The translations under genes and the position numbers were made by a program. Below, in pieces: positions 26,064 to 37,083 of a stretch of 61,248 nt of DNA (position 1 is its first letter; every line of letters begins with the position of its first letter). The notes beneath the pieces were generated by a model. The model was not told the DNA's origin and did not search any database. It worked only from the letters and a program-made list of their open reading frames with translations. The stretch comes from Coriobacteriia bacterium. GTDB lineage: Bacteria; Actinomycetota; Coriobacteriia; Coriobacteriales; Atopobiaceae. The DNA lies in contig QAKZ01000080.1 in NCBI GenBank assembly GCA_003150175.1, forward strand, positions 1 to 61,248, read 5' to 3'.

Positions 26064-27512
26064 CTACTCCGCGTTCTCCTCGGCGATGAGCTTCGCCTTC
26101 GAGTCCACGCCCAGGTTGGAGACGCTGTCCTCATACACCTTCTTGCCGGTGGGGTGCTGCTCGAGCCACAGCTTCTCGGCGCGATCCTCCCAGCTCTTGG
26201 CGTAGACGGAGGTACGCTGGCAGAGGTGGTCGACGTCCTCGGGCGTCACGTACTCGGTGCACTTGGCATCCGACTCGTGGACGATCTCCGGCAGGATCTC
26301 CGGGTTCTCGAGCATCGGGCACGGCTTGAGCATGTTGTCGTTCCAGGGATAATGCTTGCGGTACGCCTGGAAAATCGGCTGCTTCAGGCAGTCGAGCAGC
26401 GACTGCTCCTTGATGTTGGCGTTGGAGTAGTGGATGAAGACACACGGCTCCACGTCGCCGCGGGCGTTGATGTGGCAGTAGACGCGGCCGCCGGCGATGC
26501 AGCCGCCCACGTACTCACCGTCATTCTGGAAGTCCATGGCGAAGATCGGCTTGCCGCCCTCGACGGCGCGTACCTCGCGGATGCGGTGCAGCATGTACTC
26601 ACGCTGCTCCGGCGTCGGGCAGAGATCGACGGTCGCGCCCTCGCCCACGGGCATGTAGTGGAAGTACCAGGCCCAGCGGCAGCCCTTGGAGATGATGGTG
26701 TCGAAGTACTCATCGGACGAAACCATCTCGGTGTTGGCTCGGGTATAAGCGGTAGAGGTGCCATAAAGCAGGCCGTTTTTGTGCATAAGGTCGAAGGCGC
26801 GCATGACCTCCTGGTAGGAGCCGTCACCGCGACGGCCGTCGTTGGAAGACTCGGTACCCTCGAGCGACACGCTGAACACGATGTTGCCGACGCGCTTGAC
26901 GTCGTCGCAGAACTCCTGGTCGATCAGCGATGCGTTGGTGAAGATGTTGAAGAGGCAGTCGTTGTGCGCCTCCGCCAAGCGGATAACGTCGCGCTTGCGA
27001 ACGAGCGGCTCGCCGCCGGTGAGCATATACAGGTGGCAACCGAGCTCCGAGCCCTCGGTGACCAGACGGTCCATGTCCTCGTAGGTGAGGTTCAGGCTAT
27101 TGCCGTAATCGGCGGCCCAGCAGCCCACGCAATGCTTGTTGCAGGCGCTCGTCGGGTCAAAGAGAATGATCCACGGCACGTTGCACTGCTCCTTGGCGGC
27201 GTTCGTCGTCGTGTTGCGCAGCCCGCGGAACGCGGCCTCGTAGCCACCGTTCAGGATAGACGTCTTCAGCACGTGGTGATCGGTGTTGTCGATGACGTCC
27301 CAGAGGAACTGCTCCCACTTGGAGCCGGGATACAGCCCGTTGCGGATACCGCGGATAGCTCCGGGCGAGGTGTCCTTGAGCAGCTTGCCGGCCATGTCGA
27401 GCAGCTTACCGAGGTTCTTCTCGCGGTCGGGGCCGCTGGCGGCCTTGATGATCTGGTCGAGGGCGACGCTGAACGCCTTGCGCTCGGCGGCGTGCGCGAT
27501 CTTGGACTGCAT
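26064..27512 (-). CDS. Radical SAM protein with SPASM-like C-terminal cysteines
   Basis: 482 residues. CNKHCVGC at 124-131 is the CxxxCxxC that binds the radical-SAM 4Fe-4S cluster, and YMLTGGEP follows. The C-terminal ~120 residues contain further Cys (GGCIAGGRVYCHINARGDVEPCVFIH, LKPCPMLE) arranged like a SPASM/twitch domain for auxiliary clusters. The first ~110 residues are a helical extension. No precursor peptide is seen beside it, so a RiPP role is not supported. The substrate is unknown. It is transcribed toward the four-unit repeat and ended by a strong terminator. Confidence 0.82.
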   Translation of the reverse strand: MQSKIAHAAERKAFSVALDQIIKAASGPDREKNLGKLLDMAGKLLKDTSPGAIRGIRNGLYPGSKWEQFLWDVIDNTDHHVLKTSILNGGYEAAFRGLRNTTTNAAKEQCNVPWIILFDPTSACNKHCVGCWAADYGNSLNLTYEDMDRLVTEGSELGCHLYMLTGGEPLVRKRDVIRLAEAHNDCLFNIFTNASLIDQEFCDDVKRVGNIVFSVSLEGTESSNDGRRGDGSYQEVMRAFDLMHKNGLLYGTSTAYTRANTEMVSSDEYFDTIISKGCRWAWYFHYMPVGEGATVDLCPTPEQREYMLHRIREVRAVEGGKPIFAMDFQNDGEYVGGCIAGGRVYCHINARGDVEPCVFIHYSNANIKEQSLLDCLKQPIFQAYRKHYPWNDNMLKPCPMLENPEILPEIVHESDAKCTEYVTPEDVDHLCQRTSVYAKSWEDRAEKLWLEQHPTGKKVYEDSVSNLGVDSKAKLIAEENAE

Positions 27513-27748
27513 TGCTTACCTCTCCTCCGTGAACGGGCCTTGGACCCTTCTGGTTTTTTTGAACCCGTTTCAAATCACAAATGAATGGTACCCCAGATTC
27601 CTTGAAGAATTGCGTGTTTTTTGACCGCAGTTAGATTTTCCGGCAAGAAGAAGCGCGGTCGGCGCCCCATCCGCGCCTTGACCGCAGCATACCCGCAGCG
27701 TAGCCCTCGTGTATGCTAGGAAGGCAAATCATGATGAAGGGGACATTC

Positions 27749-28921
27749 ATGGGTTACCGTACATTTACATGCCCGATCGCGCGCGACTGCGGCGGCTGCG
27801 AGTGGCTAGCCGTCCCCTACACGATTCAGCTGCGCCGCAAACAGGCCCAGGTCGAGGAGCTCCTCGGGCCGATGATCTCCGGGGACGCGGGCGAGGTCCG
27901 CGGCATCGTCGGCATGAAGGGCGAGCCGGTGGCGTATCGCCACAAGGCGGCGACCCCCTACGCCCACGCCGGCCGCGGCCGAATTGCCTGCGGCTTCTAT
28001 GCGCGCGGTACCCATCGCATCGTCCGCTGCGACGACTGCCTGGTCGAGGATCCGCGGGCGCGCCATGTGCTCAACGCCGTCGCACGCGTCGCCGCTCGCC
28101 AGCACATCCCCGCCTATGACGAGGACAAAGGCACAGGTGTGCTGCGCCACGCGGTCGTTCGCTGCGGTTACGCGACCGACGATGTGCTTCTTACCGTCGT
28201 CACCAACGTCCCCGAGCTGCGCCGGGCCGAGAGGTTCGTCGCGGCGATTCGCGAAGAAGCCCCCGAGGTCACGAGCATCGTGCAGAACGTGAACACCCGC
28301 CGCACGAACGCGATCCTCGGCTTCAGGAACAAGACCCTCTGGGGCCCGGGCACCATGCGCGACAAGCTTTTGGGCTGCACGTTCGAGATCGGCCCCACAA
28401 CCTTCTACCAGACGAACCCCGCGCAGACCGAGGAGCTCTACCGACTAGCGATCGAAGGCGCGGGGCTCCGCGGCGGCGAGCGCGTGCTTGACGCCTACTG
28501 CGGATGCGGGACCATCGGTATCTGCGCCGCCTCGGCCAACGACGCGCAGGTCATCGGCGTTGAGCGTGTGGAAGGGGCGGTTAAGGCGGCACGTAGGAAC
28601 GCCAGTATGAACGGCCTTGATGAGAAGTGCTCCTTCGTCGCGGCCGACGCCACCGAGTGGATGGCGCGTGAGGGCCGCGAGCTGGGGTTCGACGTTGTGC
28701 TCATGGACCCGCCGCGAGCGGGGTCCACGCCGGAGTTCCTCGACGGCGTCGCGTCGCTCGCGCCCGCTCGCGTGGTCTACGTAAGCTGCAACATCGAGAC
28801 CCAGGCCCGCGACCTCGAGTTGATTCGCCGCAACGGCTACCGCATCGAGTCCGTGACGCCGGTCGACATGTTCCCTCACACCAAGCACGTCGAGTCCGTC
28901 GCCGTGCTCTCGCGCCGGTAG
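27749..28921 (+). CDS. 23S rRNA/tRNA uracil-C5 methyltransferase (RlmD/TrmA family)
   Basis: 390 residues from the ATG at 27749 (MGYRTFTCPIARDCGGCEW), chosen because AAGGGG precedes it by 6 nt and the protein then starts just before the Fe-S motif. Cluster cysteines are C-x5-C-x2-C with a later C-D-D-C. SAM-binding motif DAYCGCGTIGI, VLMDPPRAG, and the catalytic VSCNIETQARD are present. No N-terminal TRAM domain is present. The family transfers methyl from SAM to C5 of uridine in rRNA or tRNA; which target applies here cannot be decided. Confidence 0.85.
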   Translation: MGYRTFTCPIARDCGGCEWLAVPYTIQLRRKQAQVEELLGPMISGDAGEVRGIVGMKGEPVAYRHKAATPYAHAGRGRIACGFYARGTHRIVRCDDCLVEDPRARHVLNAVARVAARQHIPAYDEDKGTGVLRHAVVRCGYATDDVLLTVVTNVPELRRAERFVAAIREEAPEVTSIVQNVNTRRTNAILGFRNKTLWGPGTMRDKLLGCTFEIGPTTFYQTNPAQTEELYRLAIEGAGLRGGERVLDAYCGCGTIGICAASANDAQVIGVERVEGAVKAARRNASMNGLDEKCSFVAADATEWMAREGRELGFDVVLMDPPRAGSTPEFLDGVASLAPARVVYVSCNIETQARDLELIRRNGYRIESVTPVDMFPHTKHVESVAVLSRR

Positions 28922-28953
28922 GCGGACAAAACCTAGGGACGCGCAAAACAAGG

Positions 28954-28999
28954 GGCGGGCACGGGCTTTCCGAAGTTCATCGGGAAGCCCGTGCCCGCC
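28954..28999. terminator. 15-bp stem hairpin between the methyltransferase and purN
   Basis: Arms 28954-28968 and 28985-28999 pair perfectly. The loop carries TTCCGAAGTTCATCGG (counting the last T of the arm), matching the loop of the 11734-11781 hairpin at 13 of 16 positions while the stems differ. It lies between convergent genes and probably stops transcription from both sides. Confidence 0.65.
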
Positions 29000-29042
29000 A
29001 CCATGTTTCTAGCTCACCAGGGGTGTCACAGGAAGCTACAGC

Positions 29043-29112
29043 CAATGACTGTCGCCCAGTGATGCGTGTCCCTAAAAGCTGCACGCAATGACTGTCACCC
29101 AGTGTTGGTGGG
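29043..29112 (-). repeat. Repeat copy at the 3' side of purN
   Basis: The segment 29075-29112 is identical to 14464-14501 on the opposite strand. A second, diverged copy of the CAATGACTGTC/CCCAGTG core lies at about 29043-29061. Relative to purN it sits at the same 3' position as the cluster does relative to tadA. Confidence 0.8.
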
Positions 29113-29118
29113 TTGGCG

Positions 29119-29850
29119 TTATGCAGGGTCGATGTCAACGCGGCCGTTGTCGCGCAGGTGGACGCGGCCAGCGGCGAGCCAGCCGATGACCTCAGGGTAG
29201 AGCTCGTGCTCAATGGCGTGGATGTGGGTCTCGAGCTCGTCGACGTCCCAGCCCTCCTCCACCGTGAGCGCGCGCTGGGCGATGATGGGGCCGCAGTCAT
29301 ACTTGTCGTCGGCGAAGTGAACCGTCACGCCCGTGACCTTGACGCCGTAGTCGAACGCGTCCTGGATCGCGTGCGCCCCTTTGAAGCTAGGAAGAAGCGC
29401 CGGGTGCAGGTTGACGATCCTGCCCGGGTACGCCTCGAGCAGGGGCTTGCGGACCATGCGCATGTAGCCTGCCATGATCACGTACTCGCAGCCCGCGTCC
29501 TTGAGCGCGGTGGCGATCTTGCGGTCGGCCGCTTCGGCGTCGGCGGCGTACTCGGACTTCTCCATGACAAGCACGGGCAGGCCCGCGGCCTGTGCCCGCT
29601 CGATGCCGCGCACACCCGGGCGGCTCGAGACCACGAGCGCGACCTCGGCGTTGAGCGAGCCGTTGGCAATGCGGTCGATGATGGCCTGCAGGTTCGTGCC
29701 CGAGCCGCTGACGAGCACGCCGATCTTCAGCGGCGCGGTGCTCGGCGCGGCGGCGGCCGACGCGCCCTCGCCCGCGGCTTCGCCGTTCTCGTCCTCAGGC
29801 TCGTCCTCGACGAGGCGGCAAACCCCGCCCTCGCAGCTCCAGTGGCTCAT
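29119..29850 (-). CDS. purN: Phosphoribosylglycinamide formyltransferase
   Basis: 243 residues from the ATG at 29850, which overlaps the purM stop (ATGA). It transfers formyl from 10-formyl-THF to GAR in purine synthesis. The GARTfase marks are KIGVLVSGSGTNLQAIID, YMRMVRKPLLEAYPGRIVNLHPALLPSFKGAHAIQDA (catalytic N-H-P region) and TGVTVHFADDKYDCGPII (catalytic Asp). A non-conserved ~40-residue N-terminal extension precedes the domain, with MSHWSCEGGVC and an Ala/Glu-rich linker. It is the last gene of purE-srtB-purF-purM-purN. Confidence 0.95.
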   Translation of the reverse strand: MSHWSCEGGVCRLVEDEPEDENGEAAGEGASAAAAPSTAPLKIGVLVSGSGTNLQAIIDRIANGSLNAEVALVVSSRPGVRGIERAQAAGLPVLVMEKSEYAADAEAADRKIATALKDAGCEYVIMAGYMRMVRKPLLEAYPGRIVNLHPALLPSFKGAHAIQDAFDYGVKVTGVTVHFADDKYDCGPIIAQRALTVEEGWDVDELETHIHAIEHELYPEVIGWLAAGRVHLRDNGRVDIDPA

Positions 29851-30923
29851 CGGTAGGTCACCTTGCCCTCGCCCGGCACGCACTCGCCCATGACGAACGG
29901 CTCGAAGCCTTGCTCGCGCAGACGCCCCTCTACCTCGGCCTGGTCCTCGGGCGCGCAGATGATGCTCATGCCCACTCCCATGTTGAAGGTCTTGTACGCC
30001 TCGTCGGGCGTGAGGCCGGCGGCATCGACCATGTACGGGATCACGGGCGGCATCGGCCAGTCGGGGCCGTCCTCGCCGCCGCGGTACACGAGCGCGTCGA
30101 CGTCGGACGGCAGTGCGCGGTTGAGGTTCTCGGTGATGCCGCCGCCGGTGATGTGCGCCATCGCGTGGATGGGCGCGCCGGCCTTGAGCGCGGCCACGAG
30201 GCCGCCGGCATAGATCGTGGTCGGGCGCAGAACGGCATCGGCGAGGGACTCGCCGCCGAGCTCGTCGAGCGGCTCGTTCAGCTCCTCGACCGTCTTGCCC
30301 TCGATGGCGACCTTGCGCACGAGCGAGTAGCCGTTGGAGTGGATACCCGAGCTCGGCAGGCCGAGGATGACGTCGCCCGCGTGGACCTTGTCGGGACCGA
30401 TCATCTTCGGGCGGTCGACCACGCCCACGACGAAGCCCGCGAGGTCATAGTCGTCCGGGTTCATCACGCCCGGGTGCTCGGCCATCTCGCCGCCGACGAG
30501 CGCGCAGCCGGACTTCTTGCAGCCCTCCGCGATGCCTCCCACGATCTGCGCGACGTGCTCGGCGCGCAGCTTTCCGATGGCGACGTAGTCCAGGAAGAAC
30601 AGCGGCTCGGCGCCGATGGGCACGACGTCGTCGACGCACATGGCCACGAGGTCCTCGCCCACCGTGTCGTGCCGGTCGAGCAGCTGCGCGATGGCGAGCT
30701 TGGTGCCCACGCCATCGGTGCCGGACACGAGCACCGGGTCCTCCATGTCTTTGAACCCGGCCATCGAGAAGCACGACCCGAACCCGCCGAGGGCGCCGAT
30801 GACCTCAGGGCGGTTGGTCTCGCGCACGGCGCCCTTGATGGCGTCGACCGCGCGGGCTCCCTCGTCCACGTCCACGCCGGCGTCGGCGTACGTCACATGC
30901 TTGGTCTGCTGAGCGTCGGACAT
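29847..30923 (-). CDS. purM: Phosphoribosylformylglycinamidine cyclo-ligase (AIR synthetase)
   Basis: 358 residues, the normal length. It closes FGAM to AIR using ATP. Markers are YADAGVDVDEGARAVDAIK at the N-terminus, VSGTDGVGTKLAIAQ, MCVDDVVPIGAEPLFFLDY, GLPSSGIHSNGYSLVR and HITGGGITENLNR. It overlaps purN by 4 bp and starts 1 bp after the purF stop, so the three are tightly coupled. Confidence 0.96.
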   Translation of the reverse strand: MSDAQQTKHVTYADAGVDVDEGARAVDAIKGAVRETNRPEVIGALGGFGSCFSMAGFKDMEDPVLVSGTDGVGTKLAIAQLLDRHDTVGEDLVAMCVDDVVPIGAEPLFFLDYVAIGKLRAEHVAQIVGGIAEGCKKSGCALVGGEMAEHPGVMNPDDYDLAGFVVGVVDRPKMIGPDKVHAGDVILGLPSSGIHSNGYSLVRKVAIEGKTVEELNEPLDELGGESLADAVLRPTTIYAGGLVAALKAGAPIHAMAHITGGGITENLNRALPSDVDALVYRGGEDGPDWPMPPVIPYMVDAAGLTPDEAYKTFNMGVGMSIICAPEDQAEVEGRLREQGFEPFVMGECVPGEGKVTYR

Positions 30924-30924
30924 G

Positions 30925-32466
<1,542 letters not shown>

Positions 32467-32519
32467 TTCCTCTCTCGAGCGTCGGGGGTGTGCTTCTTGC
32501 CGTCGTTGCCCGCCTAGGG

Positions 32520-33515
32520 TCATTGCGCAGATTGGACATCCTTAGGAGTGCAGACAAGGACCACACGACCTGTTTCGTTGCCGGTATAGCTGCAGGTACA
32601 CAGCGAGAGCACGTTGTTCGCCGCTTGGATGCGCGCATCGGCGTCGGCGGCCTTGGAGCTCGCGCGGGCGGCGAGGTCGAACAGATAGCTGTGGAAAGCG
32701 TCCGTGGAATCAAAGGTGAACCGGCGGACGTTCTCGTCCTCGCCGTCCGTCTTGTACGCAAAGAGGGGCGCGAGCTCATAGGTCGCCTGCTCGGTCACGT
32801 ACCAGACGGTCTTCACCGAGTCGAACATGCCCTGGTTCTCCATGTCGGCGACGGTCTTGAACATCGCTCCGTTGTAGAGGTGGTGGCCGTAGATGATGGA
32901 CTGCGCGTCGATCATCCCAGGAGACGCGTTCTGGGCGTCAAGGAAGATCTGGCCGCCGATGGAGTAATTGCCCTCGGCGTCGGTGTGCAGGTAGGCGTCG
33001 TTGTCGGCACCCTGGTAGACCGGATAGCTGACGTTCGTGCCCGGGATCTGGACCCAGGCGACGACCTGCGGGTTCACCGCCTTGAGGGCCTCCCAGTCCA
33101 CCTGCGGGGGCTCATTGCCGGCGTCGTCGACCTTGGCGTAGACGGAGAGCTTCTGGTTGATCTCGTCCTGCTTGTGGTACTGGTACTGGTTGTAGGCGTA
33201 CATGCCGCCAGCCGCCAGGAGCAGGCAAATCCCGACCACGAGCAGCACGCACGAGATGACCCGCGCGCCGCGGCGCTTCGGGTCGCGGCGGCCCTTGATG
33301 TCGTAGGGGTCGGTATCGACGTAGTCCCCCTTGCGGCGACGGTCGCGCTTGCTGCCGCGGCCATCGCCTGCGCTCTCCACCACGCTTTTGTAGCCGACAG
33401 CCTGCGTCGGCGTGCTCGCGTGGCGGTTTCCCGCCGGGGCGTGGTAGGACTCGTCCCCTCCGCGCGTGCGGCGCGGGACAGCGGGCTCTTCCTGTTTCCT
33501 GAAGTGGGTGGCCAT
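32520..33515 (-). CDS. Class B sortase
   Basis: 331 residues: a charged, disordered N-terminus, one membrane helix (VISCVLLVVGICLLLAAGGMYAY) near 85-107, then the sortase barrel. The catalytic His is in IIYGHHLYNG, the Cys in NVLSLCTCSYT, and the Arg in GRVVLVC. These are family-B signatures, and the domain includes the extra helical insert (AMFKTVADMENQGMF). It attaches LPxTG-like or NPxTx-like proteins to peptidoglycan, or assembles pili. It lies between purE and purF with a 4-bp gap from purE. The adhesin at 57775 is a possible partner; linkage is unproven. Confidence 0.9.
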   Translation of the reverse strand: MATHFRKQEEPAVPRRTRGGDESYHAPAGNRHASTPTQAVGYKSVVESAGDGRGSKRDRRRKGDYVDTDPYDIKGRRDPKRRGARVISCVLLVVGICLLLAAGGMYAYNQYQYHKQDEINQKLSVYAKVDDAGNEPPQVDWEALKAVNPQVVAWVQIPGTNVSYPVYQGADNDAYLHTDAEGNYSIGGQIFLDAQNASPGMIDAQSIIYGHHLYNGAMFKTVADMENQGMFDSVKTVWYVTEQATYELAPLFAYKTDGEDENVRRFTFDSTDAFHSYLFDLAARASSKAADADARIQAANNVLSLCTCSYTGNETGRVVLVCTPKDVQSAQ

Positions 33516-33519
33516 GGCC

Positions 33520-33990
33520 CTAAGCCTCGGCCATCTTCTGCTTCAGGTCCTCGATCGCCTGGCGATACTCGGGCATCGTCGCGCCGAGGATCTGGGTAGC
33601 GTAGATAGCCGCGTTCTTGGCGCCGTTGATGGCGACGCAGGCCACGGGGACGCCAGAGGGCATCTGCACCATGGAAAGAAGGGAGTCCATGCCTCCGAGG
33701 TCGGAGGTCTTCATGGGCACGCCGACGATCGGCAGCGGGGTGTACGCCGCGACGACGCCGCCCAGGTGCGCGGCCTTGCCGGCGGCGGCGATGATGACCT
33801 TGAGGCCGCGGTCGGCAGCGGTCTGGGCCCACTCGTGGACCTTCGCGGGGTTGCGGTGCGCGCTGGCGATGACGAGCTCATAGGGTACCCCGAGCTCATC
33901 GAGCTCCGCCGTGCAGGCCTCCATGGTGGGCATATCGGACTTGGAGCCCATGATGATCCCGACGAGCGGCTTCTCTGCGGTTTGTGCCAA
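33520..33990 (-). CDS. purE: N5-carboxyaminoimidazole ribonucleotide mutase
   Basis: 156 residues from TTG at 33990, chosen because GAGGAGG precedes it by 8 nt and the protein then begins just before [10 protein letters not shown], matching class I PurE. Upstream in-frame ATGs at 34020 and 34044 remain possible, and a TATACT box at 34036-34031 fits transcription starting near 34024. The mutase motif [20 protein letters not shown] and the [16 protein letters not shown] segment are present. It converts N5-CAIR to CAIR. It is the first gene of the purine run. Confidence 0.88.
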   Translation of the reverse strand: MAQTAEKPLVGIIMGSKSDMPTMEACTAELDELGVPYELVIASAHRNPAKVHEWAQTAADRGLKVIIAAAGKAAHLGGVVAAYTPLPIVGVPMKTSDLGGMDSLLSMVQMPSGVPVACVAINGAKNAAIYATQILGATMPEYRQAIEDLKQKMAEA

Positions 33991-34080
33991 AGGAACAACC
34001 TCCTCAAGACTGCGCTGCATAGGAGCTTTTAGTATAGCCGCCAAACCAAGGAGCGCGCGCGTTCGATGACGACCTTGCGC

Positions 34081-37035
34081 TTAACGCCGAGATGCGCACC
34101 AGAGCTTGATGAAGCGGCCCACGCCGGCGCGCTCGATCGACTGCACGTTCTTGCTGGGCAAAGACTGGATGAACTGCCGCCCGTAGCGCTTGGTCACCAG
34201 GCGCGAGTCCGCGAGGACGAGCACCCCAGTGTCGGTCGAGGTGCGGATCAGGCGGCCCGCCGCCTGCTTGACCGAGATCACGGCCTCCGGCAGCGAATGC
34301 TTCCACCAGGCGCGCTGGTCGCGGGCCTCGCGCTCGCGGACGAGCGGGTCGTTGGGGCTCGAGAAGGGCAGCTTTGGGATCACGACGCAGCGCAGCGTCT
34401 CGCCCGCGGCGTCGAATCCCTCCCAGAACGACTTGAGCGCGAGCAGCGAGAGGTCCTTCTCGGCGATGAAGCGGTCGCGCAGCCTGCGGGCGGACGCGCC
34501 GCGGCCCTGCTGCTCGAGGTCGAGTCCCTCCCGAGCCAGGCGCGGCGCCAGCTCGGCATGGACGCGCTCCATGTCGCGCCGGTTTGTGAAGAGCGTGAGG
34601 ACGCCGCCGCCCATCGACGTGTGCACGTCGTACAGAAGCTCGACGAGCGCGTCGATGTAGCCGCGCGCGGTCGGCGCCGGCATGTCCTTGGCCACGATCA
34701 CGCTCATGTTGCGATCGAAGTCGAAGCTCGAGTCGAGCCGCAGGTCAGAGTGCTCGCCCGCGCCGGGCCGGTCGAGGCCCACGCCGGCGTCGAAGTGCTC
34801 GAAGCTGTCTCCCACGGCGATGGTCGCGGAGGTGAAGACGACGGTGTCCATCTCGGGCAGCCAGCGCTCGGCGAGGTCGGCGCCCACATCGAGCTTCTCG
34901 GCGCAGAGCTTCTCCATGTTCATGCGCTTGCGCGAGCGGCACACCTGCGCCGAGTACACGTAGGACGGGTCGGGCTCGACACAGATCAGCTTCACGCCGG
35001 CAAGAAGCTCGGCGAGGAACCTCGTGGACTCGCCCAGGTCCGTCGCGAGTCGGGCGTCCGACTCGCGCAGGGCGGCGCCGGCCTCCTTGAGCTGCTTGAC
35101 CGCCTCCGCCAGCACATCGGCCGCGCGCTCGCCGGCCGCGGCGACCTCGCCCCAGGCGTCGCCGCCGCGCACGGCGTCGTCCACCCACAGAGTCGACACG
35201 TCATAGCCGCTCTCGCCGCCGCGGGCAAGGCCAGCGAGCCCGTGCACCGCCTCAAAGAGGTCCGCGGTCGCCACCTGAGCCCGCGCCACCGTCGCCGCGG
35301 CCTTGGTCAGGAGCCCGCACACGAGTGTCGAGTTCTCGAGTCGCGACGCCTGCGCGAGCAGCGTGCGCAGGACGCCCGTCTTTGTCCCGCCCAAAAGCTC
35401 GAACGCGATGCGCGCCTCCTCGCCGGAGACCTCGACCGCCCATTGGCGGCGCGCCTCGGACTCGAAGGCGTGGGCCTCGTCCACGACCCAGTGGCGAATG
35501 GGCGGCAGGATGTTGCCGTCCGCCTCGACGTCGCGCAGGAGCAGCGAGTGGTTCGTGACCACGACGTCGCCGCACGCGGCACGGCGACGGGCGCCGTGCA
35601 GCAGGCACAGATTCGGGTAGTAGGGGCATCGTGCACGAAGGCACTCGCTCGAGGTCGTGGTGAGCATCGAGCGCGGCACGTAGCGCCAACGGATGCCGAG
35701 CGCGTCCAGGTCGCCGTCGGGCGACTGGCAGGCATACGCGTAGCACACCGCGAGCGCGGTCAGCATATCGGAGCCCACCGCGTTGTCCGAGCGCCCGTCC
35801 CTCTTTCCCGCGGCGATGGGCAGGTCCTCGCGGGCCGCGCGGTCCATCCGGTGCAGGCAGGGGTAGTGGTCGTAGCCCTTCAGGCTGTGGAACTCGAGGC
35901 CGCCGGAAAGCGCCGCCGCGAGCGCGGGCAACTCATGGCTGACGAGCTGGTCGGTGAGCGCGTTCGTCTTTGTGGCGACGCCCACCGTCACGTTGTTGCG
36001 CTGGGCGAACAGCGCCATGGGCAGGAGGTACGCCAATGACTTGCCGACGCCTGTGCCCGCCTCTATGGAGCGATGGGTCGACGTCGCCAGGGCACGGGCG
36101 ACCTCACGCGCCATCTCCTCCTGCTCGGGGCGGCGCTCCAGGCGCTCGTACATGCGCCCCGCCACGCCGCTTTCCCCGAGCTCGCGCGTGACCTCCTCGC
36201 AGCTCGGGGCCACACAGGGACCGTCGAGTTCCTGGGCGTCCTGGCGCACATGGCCCTCCTGCGACGCCACGAGCCGCGCTCTGACGGCGGGCAGCGAGAA
36301 GCGCACGCCCTCGTCCGCGAGCGCAAGGCCCGACAGCACGGGTCTGAACGCCCAGTCGACCTCCTTGTGCATGCCCGCGAGGAAGCCCAGAAGGCCTGCC
36401 GGCAGGTCTGTGAGCGCGCAGAGGATGATCCGCCACATGCCGCACAGGGCGTCGACGTCGTCGGTCGAGTTGTGCGTGACCGCCGCGCAGCCGAACGCCG
36501 AGGCCATGTCCGCCAGACGGTGAGACCTCAGGCGCGGAAGCGCGATGCGCGAGAGCGCGAGGGTGTCGATCCAGATGTCGGACACTCCTGCGCCGCCCGG
36601 CACCGCCTCTACGAAGGTGCGGTCGAAGGTCGCGTTGTGCGCGAGCACGGGCTGTCCGCCAACGAACTCGGCGAGCGCGGCGACCGCATCGCGCGGGCTC
36701 GGCGCGCCGGCGACGTCGATCTGCGAGATGCCCGTGAGCTTCTGGATCTCGGGCGGGATGGGTCGGCCCGGGTCCACGAAGGTCTCGAACCGCTCGACCA
36801 CCTCGCGCCCGCGCAGGCGGGCGGCGCTTATCTCGATGAGCTCACAGTCCTTGAACGAGAGGCCCGTGGTCTCGGTGTCGAGCACCACGACGTCGTCCTC
36901 CAAAAGCCCGAACTGCGCGGTCTTCGCCCGCTCGGCCAGGGTCCGGTACGCGTCCGCCACCTGCTCGGGGGTTCCCGGCAGAATGAGGTCATCGAGGCTC
37001 GGCTGCGCGGCCACGTGGTTTTTGTCCTGGGACAT
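34081..37035 (-). CDS. DinG-family helicase with N-terminal DEDDh exonuclease
   Basis: 984 residues. The first ~170 form a DnaQ-like exonuclease (VVVLDTETTGLSF, LAHNATFDRTF, HRLADM, with DDVDALCG). The rest is a superfamily II DinG helicase: SIEAGTGVGKSLAYLLP (Walker A), VVDEAH (DEAH), the later motif ASAT-like region, and QAAGRLIRTSTDTGVLVLADSR (motif VI). Cys at YPCLHR and SECLRARCPYYPNLCLL fit a 4Fe-4S cluster. Such fusions replace separate DinG and exonuclease proteins in Firmicutes and actinobacteria and act in DNA repair. AAGGAAGACC precedes the ATG. Confidence 0.9.
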   Translation of the reverse strand: MSQDKNHVAAQPSLDDLILPGTPEQVADAYRTLAERAKTAQFGLLEDDVVVLDTETTGLSFKDCELIEISAARLRGREVVERFETFVDPGRPIPPEIQKLTGISQIDVAGAPSPRDAVAALAEFVGGQPVLAHNATFDRTFVEAVPGGAGVSDIWIDTLALSRIALPRLRSHRLADMASAFGCAAVTHNSTDDVDALCGMWRIILCALTDLPAGLLGFLAGMHKEVDWAFRPVLSGLALADEGVRFSLPAVRARLVASQEGHVRQDAQELDGPCVAPSCEEVTRELGESGVAGRMYERLERRPEQEEMAREVARALATSTHRSIEAGTGVGKSLAYLLPMALFAQRNNVTVGVATKTNALTDQLVSHELPALAAALSGGLEFHSLKGYDHYPCLHRMDRAAREDLPIAAGKRDGRSDNAVGSDMLTALAVCYAYACQSPDGDLDALGIRWRYVPRSMLTTTSSECLRARCPYYPNLCLLHGARRRAACGDVVVTNHSLLLRDVEADGNILPPIRHWVVDEAHAFESEARRQWAVEVSGEEARIAFELLGGTKTGVLRTLLAQASRLENSTLVCGLLTKAAATVARAQVATADLFEAVHGLAGLARGGESGYDVSTLWVDDAVRGGDAWGEVAAAGERAADVLAEAVKQLKEAGAALRESDARLATDLGESTRFLAELLAGVKLICVEPDPSYVYSAQVCRSRKRMNMEKLCAEKLDVGADLAERWLPEMDTVVFTSATIAVGDSFEHFDAGVGLDRPGAGEHSDLRLDSSFDFDRNMSVIVAKDMPAPTARGYIDALVELLYDVHTSMGGGVLTLFTNRRDMERVHAELAPRLAREGLDLEQQGRGASARRLRDRFIAEKDLSLLALKSFWEGFDAAGETLRCVVIPKLPFSSPNDPLVREREARDQRAWWKHSLPEAVISVKQAAGRLIRTSTDTGVLVLADSRLVTKRYGRQFIQSLPSKNVQSIERAGVGRFIKLWCASRR

Positions 37036-37083
37036 GGTCTTCCTTATCTTGTTCGCCGCCCGCGCCGCGAGCCGGCCGTCGCT

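Noticed and set aside
26064..27512. RiPP maturase system around the radical SAM gene
   Set aside because: No small precursor gene, transporter or protease is seen beside it.
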